A stretch of 64,000 nucleotides of DNA from Basidiobolus meristosporus CBS 931.73. Lineage: Eukaryota; Basidiobolomycota; Basidiobolomycetes; Basidiobolales; Basidiobolaceae. Positions 45,100 through 56,059 of this stretch are shown here, in pieces (position 1 is the stretch's first letter; each line of letters starts with the position of its first letter). The notes beneath the pieces were generated by a model. It saw only the letters and a list, made by a program, of their open reading frames with translations. It had not been told where the DNA came from and searched no databases. The stretch is taken from assembly GCA_002104905.1 (NCBI GenBank), contig MCFE01000026.1, forward strand, positions 62,001 through 126,000, read 5' to 3'. The position numbers and the translations under genes are program-made.

Positions 45100-48000
45100 C
45101 TAAAGTTGAGAGGGTTCTCCTGAATCTCTTTTCTTGTGATACCAATATCTTGATGGTTTAGTATTATCAGCAAGTCTTGCAAGCTTGAGTCTGTCCCTAT
45201 GCAGTAAGTCTTCCCGGATATTGCCTTGTTTGTCCACCAGTTGGGAAGTTGCAAATGGACATTCTCTGATGATCTTGAATGGTCCTGTCCATTGTGGCTC
45301 AAACTTCTTCCAAGTGTTGTTTCTTAGCAGTACAAAGTTCCCAACTGTCAATGCTTCTGGTGCTATAGTCTTATCAAATCTCTGCTTCATCTTTTCTGCG
45401 CTTTGAGATACTTTGGTCTGTGCCTCTTGACGTCTTTGTTCCAGTTGCTGATGTCTACTTGGCTGACTGAGTTCATCTTTTAAGGTGTCTGTAAATTTTG
45501 ATGTGTGAGATCTCCTGGAATCCTTGGTTCACATCCATACACTAAGTAAAATGGTGATTGCTGGGTGGTGTTGTGTACTCTGACTCTGCATGCAAAGAGT
45601 GCTTGGTCTATATACTTGTCCCATCTACTGACAACTCCATTTGCATTCTTGGTCAGCATTTTTCCAAATAATCCATTAAACTGCTCAGTGACTCCATTAG
45701 TTCTGGGGTGATATGCCAAGGTTTTCAAGTGTCTGATCTGCTGCATTTCCAGGTAAGCCTCTAATGTCTTTGCCATAAAGTTTGCTCCTCTATCAGATAA
45801 GATCTCCACAGGGCATCCAAACTTCATCAGGATCTCATGGTAAATGAAACTTGCAACTTCTTGTTCACTGGCTATTGGTACAGCTTTAGCAACTGGCCAT
45901 TTGGTGGCATGGTCAATTGCTACTAGGATCCAACGGTTGCATTTCCTGGTGGTTGGCAGTCTTCCAATAAAGTCAATTCCCCATCTCTCAAATGGTCTTA
46001 CAGGCTCCAAAGGGAAGAGTTTGGCAATTCTTTGTGGCTGGCCTTGATTGATTTGGCAGTTTGGGCATGTTTTCACTAGCTTCTCAATATCTTGTTTCAT
46101 TCTGGGCCACCATGCTCTGGCTTTCACAAGGCTATAGGTTCCTTCAATTCTAAGATGTCCATATCCATTGTGTAGCTTATGTATTAAATCCAGGCAAGAA
46201 ACATAAGGGCAATAGGCAATAGGGCTTCCATCAACAATTTGGTAGAGTGTTTCATCCTGTACTACAAATTTGCTGGCTTCATCATGGATGATCTTCTTGA
46301 TATCTTCATCCACCTCATTAGGAATGGCTTGGTCCTCCAAGTACTTTGGTAATAGGCTAGGCCAATCTGATTCATGCACCAAGTTAAGTTGTGCAACTTG
46401 ATCTAATCTTGATAAGGCATCAGCAATCATGTTGTTTTTTCCAGGGCGGTAGACAATCTCCAGGTCAAATTGCTGAATGTATTCACTCCATCTTGTCATT
46501 CTGCTAGAGAGTACCTTATGAGTAAATATATACTTGAGGGAGGTGTGATCAGTCTTTACAGTGCATTTGACTCCTTCAATATAGCATCTCCATGTCTTCA
46601 AACAGTGTATTATAGCAAGCATCTCCTTCTCATGGACTGGATAGTTTTGTTCTGCTGAGGTCAGTTTCTTGGATTCAAAGGCAACAGGGTAGTCCTTTCC
46701 CTTGTGTTCTTGGCTCAGCACTCCACCAATTGTATAATCTGAAGCATCTGTGCACAGAGTGAACTCTTTTCTGAAGTCTGGTATTCTTAAGCTTGGCAGC
46801 TTAGCAAGTTCATTCTTGAGCATCTGGAAGGCAGTCTCACAAGCTATGTCCCACTTGTAGGTATTGTCTTTCTTGAGGCTATCAGTTAAAGGGGCCGCAA
46901 AACTTGCAAACAACTTGACAAATCTCCAATAATAGGAAACCATTCCAAGGAATGATCTGAGCTCTGATATGCTATGGGGATGTTTCAGATTCTTGATTAC
47001 TTCCACCTTCTTTGAGTCTAAGGTTACTCCTGTGCTAGTCACTATGTGTCCCAGGTATTCAACATGCTCCTTGAAGAATTCACACTTGGCCAGCTTGCCA
47101 TATAGCTTGTTCTCTCTTAGTTTCTTCAAGACCTTTTCAATGTGCAGTACATGATCCTCTTCTGTCTTGCTGTATATCAACATGTCATCCAGATAGATTA
47201 TCACAAACTTGTCTAAGTACTCCTGAAAGACAGTCTGCATCAGCATCATGAATGTTGCAGGGGCATTAGTGAGGCCAAAACTCATGACTAAGTACTTGTA
47301 ATGTCCATATCTGGTCCTAAATGCTGTCTTAGGAGTATCTTCTGGTTTTACCCTAATTTGGTTGTATCCTGACATGAGGTCAATCTTGCTGAAAAGAGTG
47401 GCTCCATTAAGTTGGTCCAAAAGCTCATCAATCCGAGGTATGGGGTACTTATTCTTGACGGTAACTGAGTTCAGGGCTCTGTAGTCAATGCACATCTTAA
47501 GTGTTCCATCCTTCTTTTTCACAAAAAGCACTGGTGCTCCCCAGGGTGACTTGCTGGGCCTGATGTATCCTTGCTCCAATAGCTGATCAATTTGTCTCTT
47601 CATTTCCTCCAATTCCAATGGACTCATTCTGTCAGGTGTCTTGCTCACTGGAGGGCTATTTCCTGTGTCAATGGCATGATCCACGTCTCTGACTGGTGGT
47701 AGGCTTACAAGCTCATCTGGGACCACGTCTGAAATTTCTTCAAGAGAGTCTGGACCTGCTGGGGTGCTGGGGTAGAGGAATCCTCCTGTAATACCACTAT
47801 GAGGAACATCTTGGTACCTTTTCTAAGTGCTCTACAGAACTGGGTCTTGCTAAGTTCACTTGTCTCACACATACTGGAATTGACCAAGTTGAAATCCAGA
47901 CTGGCAGGTAATAGCTCATAGGTCTTGTTGTCTTTTTGGATCTGAGTAGCATGGGTTCTCCAGTTGATTGATGGATTACAACAAAATAGCCAGGTTTTTC

Positions 48001-48331
48001 CAAGTACAAGGTCAAACTTGCATTTCCCAAATATATAAGCCTGTAGGTCTTCTTCATAGTCATTGATCTTCATTCTTACTGGCTGGGTAATACGGTTGAT
48101 TATGTGAGAGTTCCCATCAGCTGTGGAGACTGAAGTTGATTTGGTAGGTTCTGAGTTGATTCCAGCTTTCAAAGCAAATTGCTCTGAGATGTACTCATGC
48201 AATGCTCCTGAGTCAATCACAATCTTGGCAGGTACTCCATTGATTACTCCATTCAAGTATAATAGCTTTCCTGAGTTTGAGGTCATCTGGGATAGGTATT
48301 CTTCTGTCATGTGGAAGGTGAGTTCTGAGTC
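45100..48331 (-). pseudogene. Element B pol (protease-RT-RNase H-integrase) with frameshifts
   Basis: It continues the gag frame after one stop codon at 48332-48334. Protease region: LNGVINGVPAKIVIDSGALH (DSG active site). A frameshift near 47725 precedes the main 748-codon frame 47726-45480. [44 protein letters not shown] (YLDD). RNase [13 protein letters not shown] and [10 protein letters not shown]. Integrase: HHCC zinc finger [10 protein letters not shown]...CPNCQ, then [18 protein letters not shown] and [14 protein letters not shown] second frameshift near 45480 leads to the C-terminal GPF/Y-like module WTGPFKIIRECPFATSQLVD ending at 45100. Only one stop and two frameshifts break it, so it is young. 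Confidence 0.92.
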
Positions 48332-49231
48332 TTATTCAAGCTCATCTTCCACCTTACTGTGCTCATGGGACTTGATATGGTTGAAGGTTCTTGTTGGCTG
48401 GTGTCCAATTCTTCTCTGAGGGCAGTACTTTGCAATATGTCCCTGCTGGTGGCAATTGAAGCAAAGTCCTTTCTTCTTGCATTCTTCTGAGGTAGGATTC
48501 TTCAGCATAGCATCTATTTCCATTGGTACTGCTTCTGATTGTCTTCTTTCATAATGATTGTAGCCTTTCTGATTAGTCACTGTAGGCTTCCCAAATCCAA
48601 ACATAGCTGAGTCATAGTCAATGGCAATCTTGATGGCTTCTTCAATAGTCTGAGGTCTTTTGTAATTCACTTCCTTGCAAGTTCTTTCTTTCAACCCATC
48701 AATAAAGTATTCAACTTGATCCAAGGGGTCCATTCTTTCAATTTGTCCAAGTAGACATCTATACTCATAGATGTATTCTTGCACCATTCCTTTCTGTCCG
48801 AGTGTCTTTAACTTCCTTCTTAGTATTGTGTGCTGGTGTGGAGGTTCAAAAGCATCCTGAATTTCCGACACAAACTCTTCCCAGGTAGAGATTGTAGAGC
48901 ATCCCATCATAGTGGCTGACCTGATCTTGTTGTGGTACCACTGTAAGGCTGCATCTGCCAGGTAAGAAGCTGCATAATGCAACTTGCTTTCTGGAGCAAT
49001 TCCCTTAGCTTTAAAAGCTTCTTCAATCTGGAAGAGCCAAGTTCCCAGGTTTTCATAGACTCTACCATGGTACCGGTTGACCTTCACACTAAAGTTGCTC
49101 TTGACAGGGCTTTGCTGGCTCTGAGCCGTGGTAGTCATTCCTTGTTGCTGTCGGCTGAGGATCTGGAGTAACTGTTGCTGTTGGGCCAGGATTTGCTGCA
49201 TGGCATTCTTCCATTCTTGATTGTCCGACAT
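48332..49231 (-). CDS. Element B gag
   Basis: 299 residues from ATG 49231 (MSDNQEWKNAMQQILAQQQQ), a Gln-rich N-terminus, capsid region (LGTWLFQIEEAFKAKGIAPE, ALQWYHNKIR) and nucleocapsid zinc knuckle CFNCHQQGHIAKYC. It ends at a TAA where element A reads Lys (DELDKDSEL), so the stop is either a mutation or a gag-pol readthrough site; comparison favours mutation. Confidence 0.88.
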   Translation of the reverse strand: MSDNQEWKNAMQQILAQQQQLLQILSRQQQGMTTTAQSQQSPVKSNFSVKVNRYHGRVYENLGTWLFQIEEAFKAKGIAPESKLHYAASYLADAALQWYHNKIRSATMMGCSTISTWEEFVSEIQDAFEPPHQHTILRRKLKTLGQKGMVQEYIYEYRCLLGQIERMDPLDQVEYFIDGLKERTCKEVNYKRPQTIEEAIKIAIDYDSAMFGFGKPTVTNQKGYNHYERRQSEAVPMEIDAMLKNPTSEECKKKGLCFNCHQQGHIAKYCPQRRIGHQPTRTFNHIKSHEHSKVEDELE

Positions 49232-49249
49232 CTTGAGGGTGGTTTCTGG

Positions 49250-49265
49250 TTATTGCTGCTACCAA
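49250..49265 (-). other. Primer-binding site of element B
   Basis: Directly after the 5' LTR, the coding strand reads TTGGTAGCAGCAATAACC. TGGTAGCAG fits the 3' end of an initiator tRNA-Met-type molecule (CUGCUACCA). This contrasts with the half-tRNA site of the copia element at 18474. Confidence 0.5.
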
Positions 49266-49634
49266 TGTTACAAGTCTTGGTATAAGAGTTGTAGAGGAAT
49301 AGGGAGTTTAGCTAGTATTGTATTTACTAGAACTTGAACTGATTTTTTTTGAGGTTCCAGCAGCTCCTTATATACATTTTGCCAGATCAATTGCTGACTA
49401 ATTGTATTTCCTAATGTAGGTAGTGGCTGATGACTCATTTGATGGCATCATCATCACCCAATAAGATCCTACTTAATATATCTATTTCTGTCTGATAAGG
49501 ATCTGCTGATTCATTTGCTGACTAATGCTACTGATTTCATAGATAATACTGATATACTGATAACCTAAACATATACTAATTGATTTGACTAAAAAACTGA
49601 TCTAACTTAAACATTCAAGCGGCAGATCATAACA
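49266..49634 (-). repeat. 5' LTR of element B
   Basis: 369 bp, with the same ends and signals as 44721-45089. A gag leader of about 34 bases follows on the coding strand. Confidence 0.9.
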
Positions 49635-49674
49635 AACTGATCTAACTTGAACATTCAAGCGGCATATCATAACA
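49635..49674 (-). mobile_element. LTR of element A, remainder
   Basis: AACTGATCTAACTTGAACAT... to CATAACA, the last part of the LTR broken by element B. Its first four bases are the target duplication. Confidence 0.85.
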
Positions 49675-50277
49675 TGGGTCTTTAACTGTAGGTACTGCAT
49701 TTGCCAGATTCTCATCTGCCTAAGCATTATGGTCAGCTTGCAGCTCTGCAGAGATGATGAATGGCCTACTTGACTGTGAGCCTGAGAAATCTGCATTATT
49801 GTCTTTAGTGGGCACACTGTCAACATAGGTTTTTCTGGATAAAGCCCTGCTTGTGCATTGAATGTCAAAGTTAATTGTTGTCTAACCACACTTTTGCTGA
49901 TGTCAGCAAGTGGGTTTGGTTGGGAACCAGATGACTTTGCTTTATTTTTTGGCAGCATACATATGGGAGTGAGTCTAACCAAAGACAGACAAGTTTTATA
50001 TGTCTGTGTGTATGTGGTGCCACAGCTATGTATATAATGCTAACTAAGACAGGTCATCACTGAATTTTATATTTGTGTAGGTGCAATACCTCAAATATAG
50101 GACTGTTTTAAACTCACACAAATGTTGATAAAAAGTGATATAATAGTATTACATTGATGAATGTCAAGCTGTTTGCCCCATGGAGAACACCACTTTAACC
50201 AAGCGCCACAAGAGAGATGAAAAAAGACCATGTGGTTACTGTAACTACTGTAAAAGTTTTTAATTACACCTAAATAT
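49675..50277. mobile_element. Fragment of Tnp2/CACTA-like element
   Basis: Similar to 57795-58375: shared TTTGCTTTATTTTTGGCAGC, GTATGTGGTGCCACAGCT and GATATAATAG(T/C)ATTACA. It includes the start of the zinc-finger frame at 50179 (KRPCGYC) and is broken off where a copia LTR begins. Confidence 0.75.
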
Positions 50278-50647
50278 TGTTGTAAATTAAGAAGTGATTT
50301 GATTATACGGAACTTATCAAGATATAGAAATAATAGCTGAACTGCTGTTTATTTGCAAAGAGGATCAGTATTTATACCTTTGTAGTAGTAATACAGCTTC
50401 AACACTAAGTAAGGAGAGTTTCTTAACATTCAGGAGCATTCTGTAGCAGTTTCAGGGTTAGTATATAATGTTTGGTAAAAAGCACTAATTTGTTCTTCAC
50501 TATGGGGGAATAATCATAGGATCATAGATGTGAAGAAACTGGCAAAGTTGGGGCTACAAATAAGTCCCACAGTGACCAAGACTAGTGTGGAATTGTTGAG
50601 TAAATTTTTAGCTGCTGAATGATACCAGAGAGTCCAAGATTTTAACA
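50278..50647 (-). mobile_element. Copia-type LTR (second copia family), minus strand
   Basis: About 370 bp, same family as 55115-55483 and 62326-62694. It is followed on the plus strand by CTCCCCCTCAAC, the complement of the polypurine tract, and then by the copia RNase H fragment, so it is the 3' LTR of that fragment. Confidence 0.82.
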
Positions 50648-51447
50648 CTCCCCCTCAACTAAATAATTTCTTAATCATGATTCCTCTCTGAGATTCTCAA
50701 ACTGTGGTCTAGCTAGTGGTTTTGTCAATATATCTGCCACCATTTTGTCAGTTGGACAGTAAACTAGCTCTACTGAGTAATTTTCTACAGCTTCCCTCAC
50801 AAAGTGGTTTTGTATATCTGTGTGCTTAGTTCTGGCACTTATTAGTAGGATTTCTAGCTAATGCGATACAACTTTGATTATCTTTGGAAATACGTGTTGG
50901 TTCATCTTACTTAAGGCCTGAGTCTTTGAATAATTTCCATAACCATATAGCCTCCTTAGTTGCTTGGCTAGCCGCCATTTATTCAGCTTCAGTTATAAGT
51001 AGTGCCACAGTTGGTTGTTTCCTGCAATTGCAAGAAATAGCTGCACCAGCATAAAGAAATACATACCCAGTGGTAGAGCATCTGTCAATCAGATCTCTAC
51101 CCCAATCTGAATCACTATAACCATCAAATTTCCACCTATTAGCTACTGCAGAATATTTAAGTACTATATTTATGGTATCTTGTAAATATCTGAAAATCTG
51201 CTCAACTGCTGAGATTTGAGCTGATCCATAATTTTTCATGAATTGACTGACTATTCCTACCACCACTGCAATATCAGGATGTGTAGACACCATCAAGTAT
51301 ATCAAGCTACCAACCATTGAATAGTAGGGAAAGTTTTGGTCTATATTTGAGCTGTTTTCACCTAAACTGGCTGAGATTTGCTCAATTTTAAATTATTGTC
51401 CATAGGGGTAGCTGCAGGCATGGAATTTTTCATTTTGAAGCCTCTAA
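50648..51447 (-). pseudogene. Copia-type RT/RNase H fragment
   Basis: The 112-codon frame 50979-51317 and flanking broken frames match the longer copia copy at 62689-64000 (MVGSLIYLMVSTHPDIAVVV, FDGYSDSDWGRD, STTGYVFLYAGAAIS). It ends abruptly at 51447, where the partial LTR of Ty3 copy C starts. Confidence 0.85.
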
Positions 51448-51549
51448 GGAGCTGCTGGAGCCTCAATAAAAGTCAGTTCAAGTTTTAGTGAAAACTACAC
51501 CAGCTAAACCCCCTACTCCTCTACAGCTCTTATATCAAGACTTGTAATA
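51448..51549 (+). mobile_element. Partial 5' LTR of Ty3 copy C
   Basis: The last about 100 bp of the Ty3 LTR family (GGAGCTGCTGGAGCCTCAAT...CAAGACTTGTAATA). Its 5' part is lost at the junction with the copia fragment. Confidence 0.8.
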
Positions 51550-54015
51550 TTGGTAGTAGCAATGACCAGAAGCCTCCATCCCAATGAAAGACAAAGTCCC
51601 CCTCAAGATGTCAGAAAATCAAGATTCAAAGAATGCTCTGAACAAATCCTGGCCCAGAACTAGCAAAACCTTGTCAAGAGCAAATCTAATGTGAACGTTG
51701 ATCAGTACCATGGTAAAGTCAATAAAAACCTTGGAAATTGGCTATTCCAGATTGAAGAAGCTTTGAAGGCTAAGGGAATTGCTTCAGAAAGCAAGTTGAA
51801 TTATGCAGCTTCTTACTCAAAAGTTACAGCTTTACAGTTGTGCCACAACAAGATAAAGTCATCCAACTTGATGGGATGCTCTATATTCTCTACCTGGGAC
51901 AAGTTTGTGTTTGAAATTCACAATGGTTTTGAACCCCCACACCAGCAGACACTACCAAGAAGGAAGTTGAAGACAATCAGTCAGAAAGGAATGGTTGACA
52001 AGTACTTCTATGAATATAGATGTCTATCTGGACAAATTGAATGAATGTACCCCCTGGATCAAGTTGAATACTTTGCTAATGGATTGAAAGAAATAACTTG
52101 AAAGGGAGTGAATTATCAAAGTCCTCACACTATTGAAAAAGCCATCAAGATTGGCATTGACTATGACTAAGCTATGTTTGGAATTGGGAAGCCCACAATG
52201 ACTAATTGGAGGGGCTACAATCACTGATAAGGGAGACAATCAGCAGCAGTACAAATGGAAATAGATGCTTTACAGAAGAATTACACCACTGAAGATGGTA
52301 AGAAGAAGGATTTTGTTTGCATCCAGCTGAAACATGTTGAAAGTACTACACTCAGAGAAGAAATGGACAGCAGTCAACAAGAACCTACAGCCTTATTGAA
52401 GCCCATGAGCATAGGAACATGGAGGATGAACTTAAAGAGGACTCAGAGCTTACCTTCCATATGACAGAAGAATACCTATCCCAAATGACCTCAATTGCAG
52501 GAAAGCTATCATACATGAATGGAGTAATCAATGGCGTACCTGCTAAGATCATAAATGCCTCAGGAGCATTGCATGAGTACATATCAAAGAAAACTGCCTT
52601 GAAAGCTGGAATTAACATAGCATATCAGAACTCATATCATTCCTTAGAAAAGTTTCCCATTATTAGAGATTTGTTAGGTCTTTAGCCAGTATTGCAACCT
52701 CTTTAACTGATACTCTCAAGAAAGACAACACCATGAAGTAGAACATAGCCTGTGAGATTGCCTTTCAGACTCTCAGGAATGAACTTGCTTAGCAGCCAAG
52801 CATAAGAATCCCAGACTTCAGAAAAGAGTTTACTCTGTGCACAGATGCTTCAGACTATGCAATTGGTGGAGTACTAGACCAAGAACATGAGGCAAATGAT
52901 ACCCTGTTGCTCTTGAGTCTAAGAAGTTGTTCTTTGCCTGGACTTAAAGCATGAGCTACACAATGAATATGGACATCTTTGAGATTATGGAATCTATAGC
53001 CTTGTGAAAGCCAGAGCATGGTGGCCCTGAATAAAACAAGATATTGCGAAGCAAGTGGAAACATGCCAAAATTGCCAAATCAACCAAGGCTAACCGCAGA
53101 GAATTGCCAAACTCTTTCACTTAGAGCCATTGAAACCAGTTGAGACATAAGAAATCAACTTTATTGGAAGATTGCAAACCCCCAGCAAATACAGCCATGG
53201 GATCCTAGCTGCAAGTGACCATGCCACTCAATGACCAGTGGCTAAAGTGGCACCTGCAGCCAGTGACAAGAAGTTGCATGTCTCCTCTACCAATAGATCC
53301 TTATGAAGTTTTGATACCCCACAGAAGTTTGATCCAATAGAGGAGCACACTTTATGGCAAAACATTGGAAGCTTACTTGGAAATTCAACAGATCAAGCAC
53401 CTGAAGACCTTGGCATATCACCTCAAAACTAATGGAGCCACTTAGCAGTTTAATGCTTAACTTGTAAAAATGCTGACCAAGGATGCATATGGAGCTGTCA
53501 GTAGATAGGATGAGTAAATAGACCAAGCACTTTTGGGCTGCAGAATTACAGTGCACAGCCCCACCCAACAATTGCCATTTTACTTAGTGTATGGAAGTGA
53601 ACCAAGGATTCCAGGAGTTTCCAAACAGCCAAAGCTTTCAGTCACCTTAGAAGATGAACTCAGTCAGCCAAATAGACACCAGCAGCTGGTACAAAGACAT
53701 CAAGAGGCACAGGCTAAACTAGCTTAAAGTGCAGCAAAGATGAAGCAGATACTTGATAATACTATGACACCAAATGCATTGACAGTTAGGAACTTTGTAT
53801 TGCTGAGAAACAATGCTGGGAAAATGCTTGACCTACACTGAACAGGACCACTTAAGATCATCAGAGAATGTCCATTTGCAATTTACCAACTAGTGGACAA
53901 ACAAGGGAATATACAAGAAAATTTAGTTTGTCAATACAGACTCAAGCTGGCATGACTTGCTGACAATACTGAACCATCAAGTTATTGGTATTAAATGAAA
54001 AGAGATTCAGGAGAA
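51550..54015 (+). pseudogene. Ty3/gypsy copy C, heavily decayed
   Basis: Homologous to element B in the opposite orientation. Gag at 51691-52044 (VDQYHGKVNKNLGNWLFQIE), protease at 52419-52685 (VINGVPAKIINASGALH), then RNase H and integrase remnants to 53990 (VVNK-like QLVDKQGNIQ). RT is largely deleted around 52680. Stops and frameshifts are numerous. Confidence 0.85.
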
Positions 54016-54384
54016 TGTTAGGATCTGCTGCTTTGATGTTCACAATAACTCAGTTTTTAGTCAAATCAATTAGTTGTGTGTTTGGCGTATCAGTATATCA
54101 GTGTTATCTATTATATCAGTAGCACTAGTCAGTTAATGCATCCGCAGATCCTTATCAGACAGAAATGGACATATTGAGTAGGATCTAATTGGGTGATGAT
54201 GATGCAATCAAATGACTCCTAAGCCACAGCCCACATTAGGAAATACATTTAGTCTTCTATTGATCTAGCAAAATGTATAAAAGGAGCTGCTGAAACCTCA
54301 ATAAAAATCATTTCAAGTTTTATTGAATACAGTACTAGCCAAACATCCTATTCCTCTACAACTCTCATGTCAAGATTTGTGACA
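54016..54384 (+). mobile_element. 3' LTR of Ty3 copy C
   Basis: 369 bp, TGTTAGGATCTGCTGC...TTGTGACA, with TATAAAAGGAGCTGCTG and CTCAATAAAAATC signals. More diverged from B's LTRs than these are from each other. Confidence 0.85.
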
Positions 54385-55740
54385 TAGCTACCAAGTGTGG
54401 AAGGTGAAGATGAAAATACAGCTTCAACAAAGATGCCTTTAGGATATAGCCATGGGAGAAGAATACCCTCCTCAAAATACAGAGGAGGAAGCCTCAAAGT
54501 ACCAGAACAAAGAACAAAGTGCCTTTAACTGCATCTGCCTCAATGCAAAAGACAAATTGCTTTTCAAAGCTCAAGAGCAAATACAGCAAAGAACGCCTGA
54601 AAGGCATTAGAAGACACATACCAGTCATGTTCAGCTGCTACAAAAATGCATCTCAGACAAATATTCTTTGACACACAGATGTTGCCAGGAATAAGAGCAA
54701 AAAACTAATTAACAGAATTACCCTGCAGGTGGACCAGATGTAATCTGTGGGCATACTATCAACCAATGAGGATGTAACAGGTACTATCCTGAATAGCCTC
54801 ACAGATAGGCTGTAAGGCATGTAACATCCCTAGAGTGCAGAACCAGAGAAATAATCTTAAATTACATAGTTGTAAGGCTCCTTGAAAAATTTAGAAAATC
54901 TAGCACCAACAAGAAGGAAAAAGAAAATGCATTAATAAACAACTATAGGTAACAAAGGAGGTATCTAAAATTCTTTAGAGGTAATAGCAACCTGTTTTGT
55001 AGCTATTGCGCAAGGAACTACACACATCAGACTGGTGCCTTAAGGAGAGATATTGTCAGCAGAAAAAGCTAGAATGATGACTGGAGATAGACTATTCTTC
55101 TCTGCACTAATTACTGTTGAAATATTGGACTATTTGGTATCATTCAGCAGCTAAAAATTTACTTAACAATTCTAGGCTAGTCTTAGTCACTGTAGGACTC
55201 ATTTACCGGCTTAACTTTGCCACTTTCTCCAGATATATGATCTTATGATTATTCCCCTATAGTCAGGATCAAATTAGCACTATTACCAAACATTATGTAC
55301 TAACCCTGAAACTGTTACAGAATGCTCCTGAATATTGAGAAACCCTCCCTACTTAGTGTTGCAGCTGTATTACTTCTACAAAGGTATAAATACTGAGCTT
55401 CTTTATGAATAAACAACAGTTCAACTATTATCACTATTTCTTGATAAGTTCCTTATATCCAAATCACTTCTTAAATTGCAACAATTACAACCACAAACAA
55501 GGATTCTCAGATATGGTATATTAGCTTTACAACCTCTCAACACTTTAAACACCAGTAAATAACTCTTACCCAATGTCAAAATCCATTTAAGAGGGACTTC
55601 ATAGGTGGCAATATAGTTCTAAGTGCAGTGGGAGAAGGAACAATGCAAGTAAGCCTTAGAGGTGGTGAAGAAAGCAATACATGTACCTTCTACCCTATGA
55701 AAAATTGTTGAACTGATCCTGTTGAAAGGCCTTCACAAAG
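54385..55740 (+). pseudogene. Decayed copia gag-protease fragment, split by a solo LTR
   Basis: Matches the 18,560-19,500 part of the first copia element (VWKVKMK, YPPQN, KEQSAFNCICL, zinc knuckle remnants near 55000, then TTNKDSQIWYI...QHFKHQ near 55495-55550). It has many stops. The break at 55115-55483 is the inserted LTR. Confidence 0.82.
55115..55483 (+). mobile_element. Solo copia LTR with intact target duplication
   Basis: 369 bp, TGTTGAAATATT...AAATTGCAACA, flanked by ATTAC at 55110-55114 and 55484-55488. Without it and one ATTAC, the copia sequence (GCACTAATTACAACCACAAA) is continuous. TATA-like GTATAAATACTG and GAATAAACA signals are present. Confidence 0.92.
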
Positions 55741-56059
55741 TTAAGGTCCTGTGACTAAGAGGTACTGAATCTGTTAAGACACAATCCAGAGACCCTTGAA
55801 AAATAATGGTGCCCCAGATTTCACAAGCAACTTGGTCAAAATTCTTCATCACAATAGTTTGTAGGTGGCATTTGTTTGGCTCCCTGCCAGTTTGCTCACT
55901 TTCTGATCCCAGACACTCTATCACCTCCCATGATTGTGTGCATTGATTAGCTATTGCCTCTTTTTGACATTCTTTACTTCCTAACTCAATCATTTCTTTT
56001 ACTTTTCATGTGTACAACTTGATTTATTTCCGTTGAAACTTCTGTTGTACCTTAGCTGC
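55741..56059. other. Junction region with no assigned feature
   Basis: Between the copia fragment and the Tnp2-like element. No gene is seen; short frames lack signatures. Confidence 0.4.

Larger units (their letters stand above)
44721..49634 (-). mobile_element. Ty3/gypsy element B, nearly complete
   Basis: 4,914 bp with two 369-bp LTRs, 44721-45089 and 49266-49634 (TGTTA...TAACA ends), flanked by AACT on both sides (44717-44720 and 49635-49638). On the coding strand the order is 5' LTR, primer site, gag, protease, RT, RNase H, integrase, polypurine tract (AGTAGGGGAGAA), 3' LTR. It is inserted into the LTR of element A. Confidence 0.93.

Noticed and set aside
38990-50277. A single Tnp2-like element split by element A (fragments at 39100 and 49675)
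   Set aside because: The two fragments are in opposite orientations relative to the fuller copy at 56-60 kb, so a simple insertion cannot explain them.
51550-54015. RIP (repeat-induced C-to-T mutation) in Ty3 copy C
   Set aside because: Differences from element B are of many types in both directions, with transversions and deletions. No C-to-T or G-to-A excess is visible by eye.
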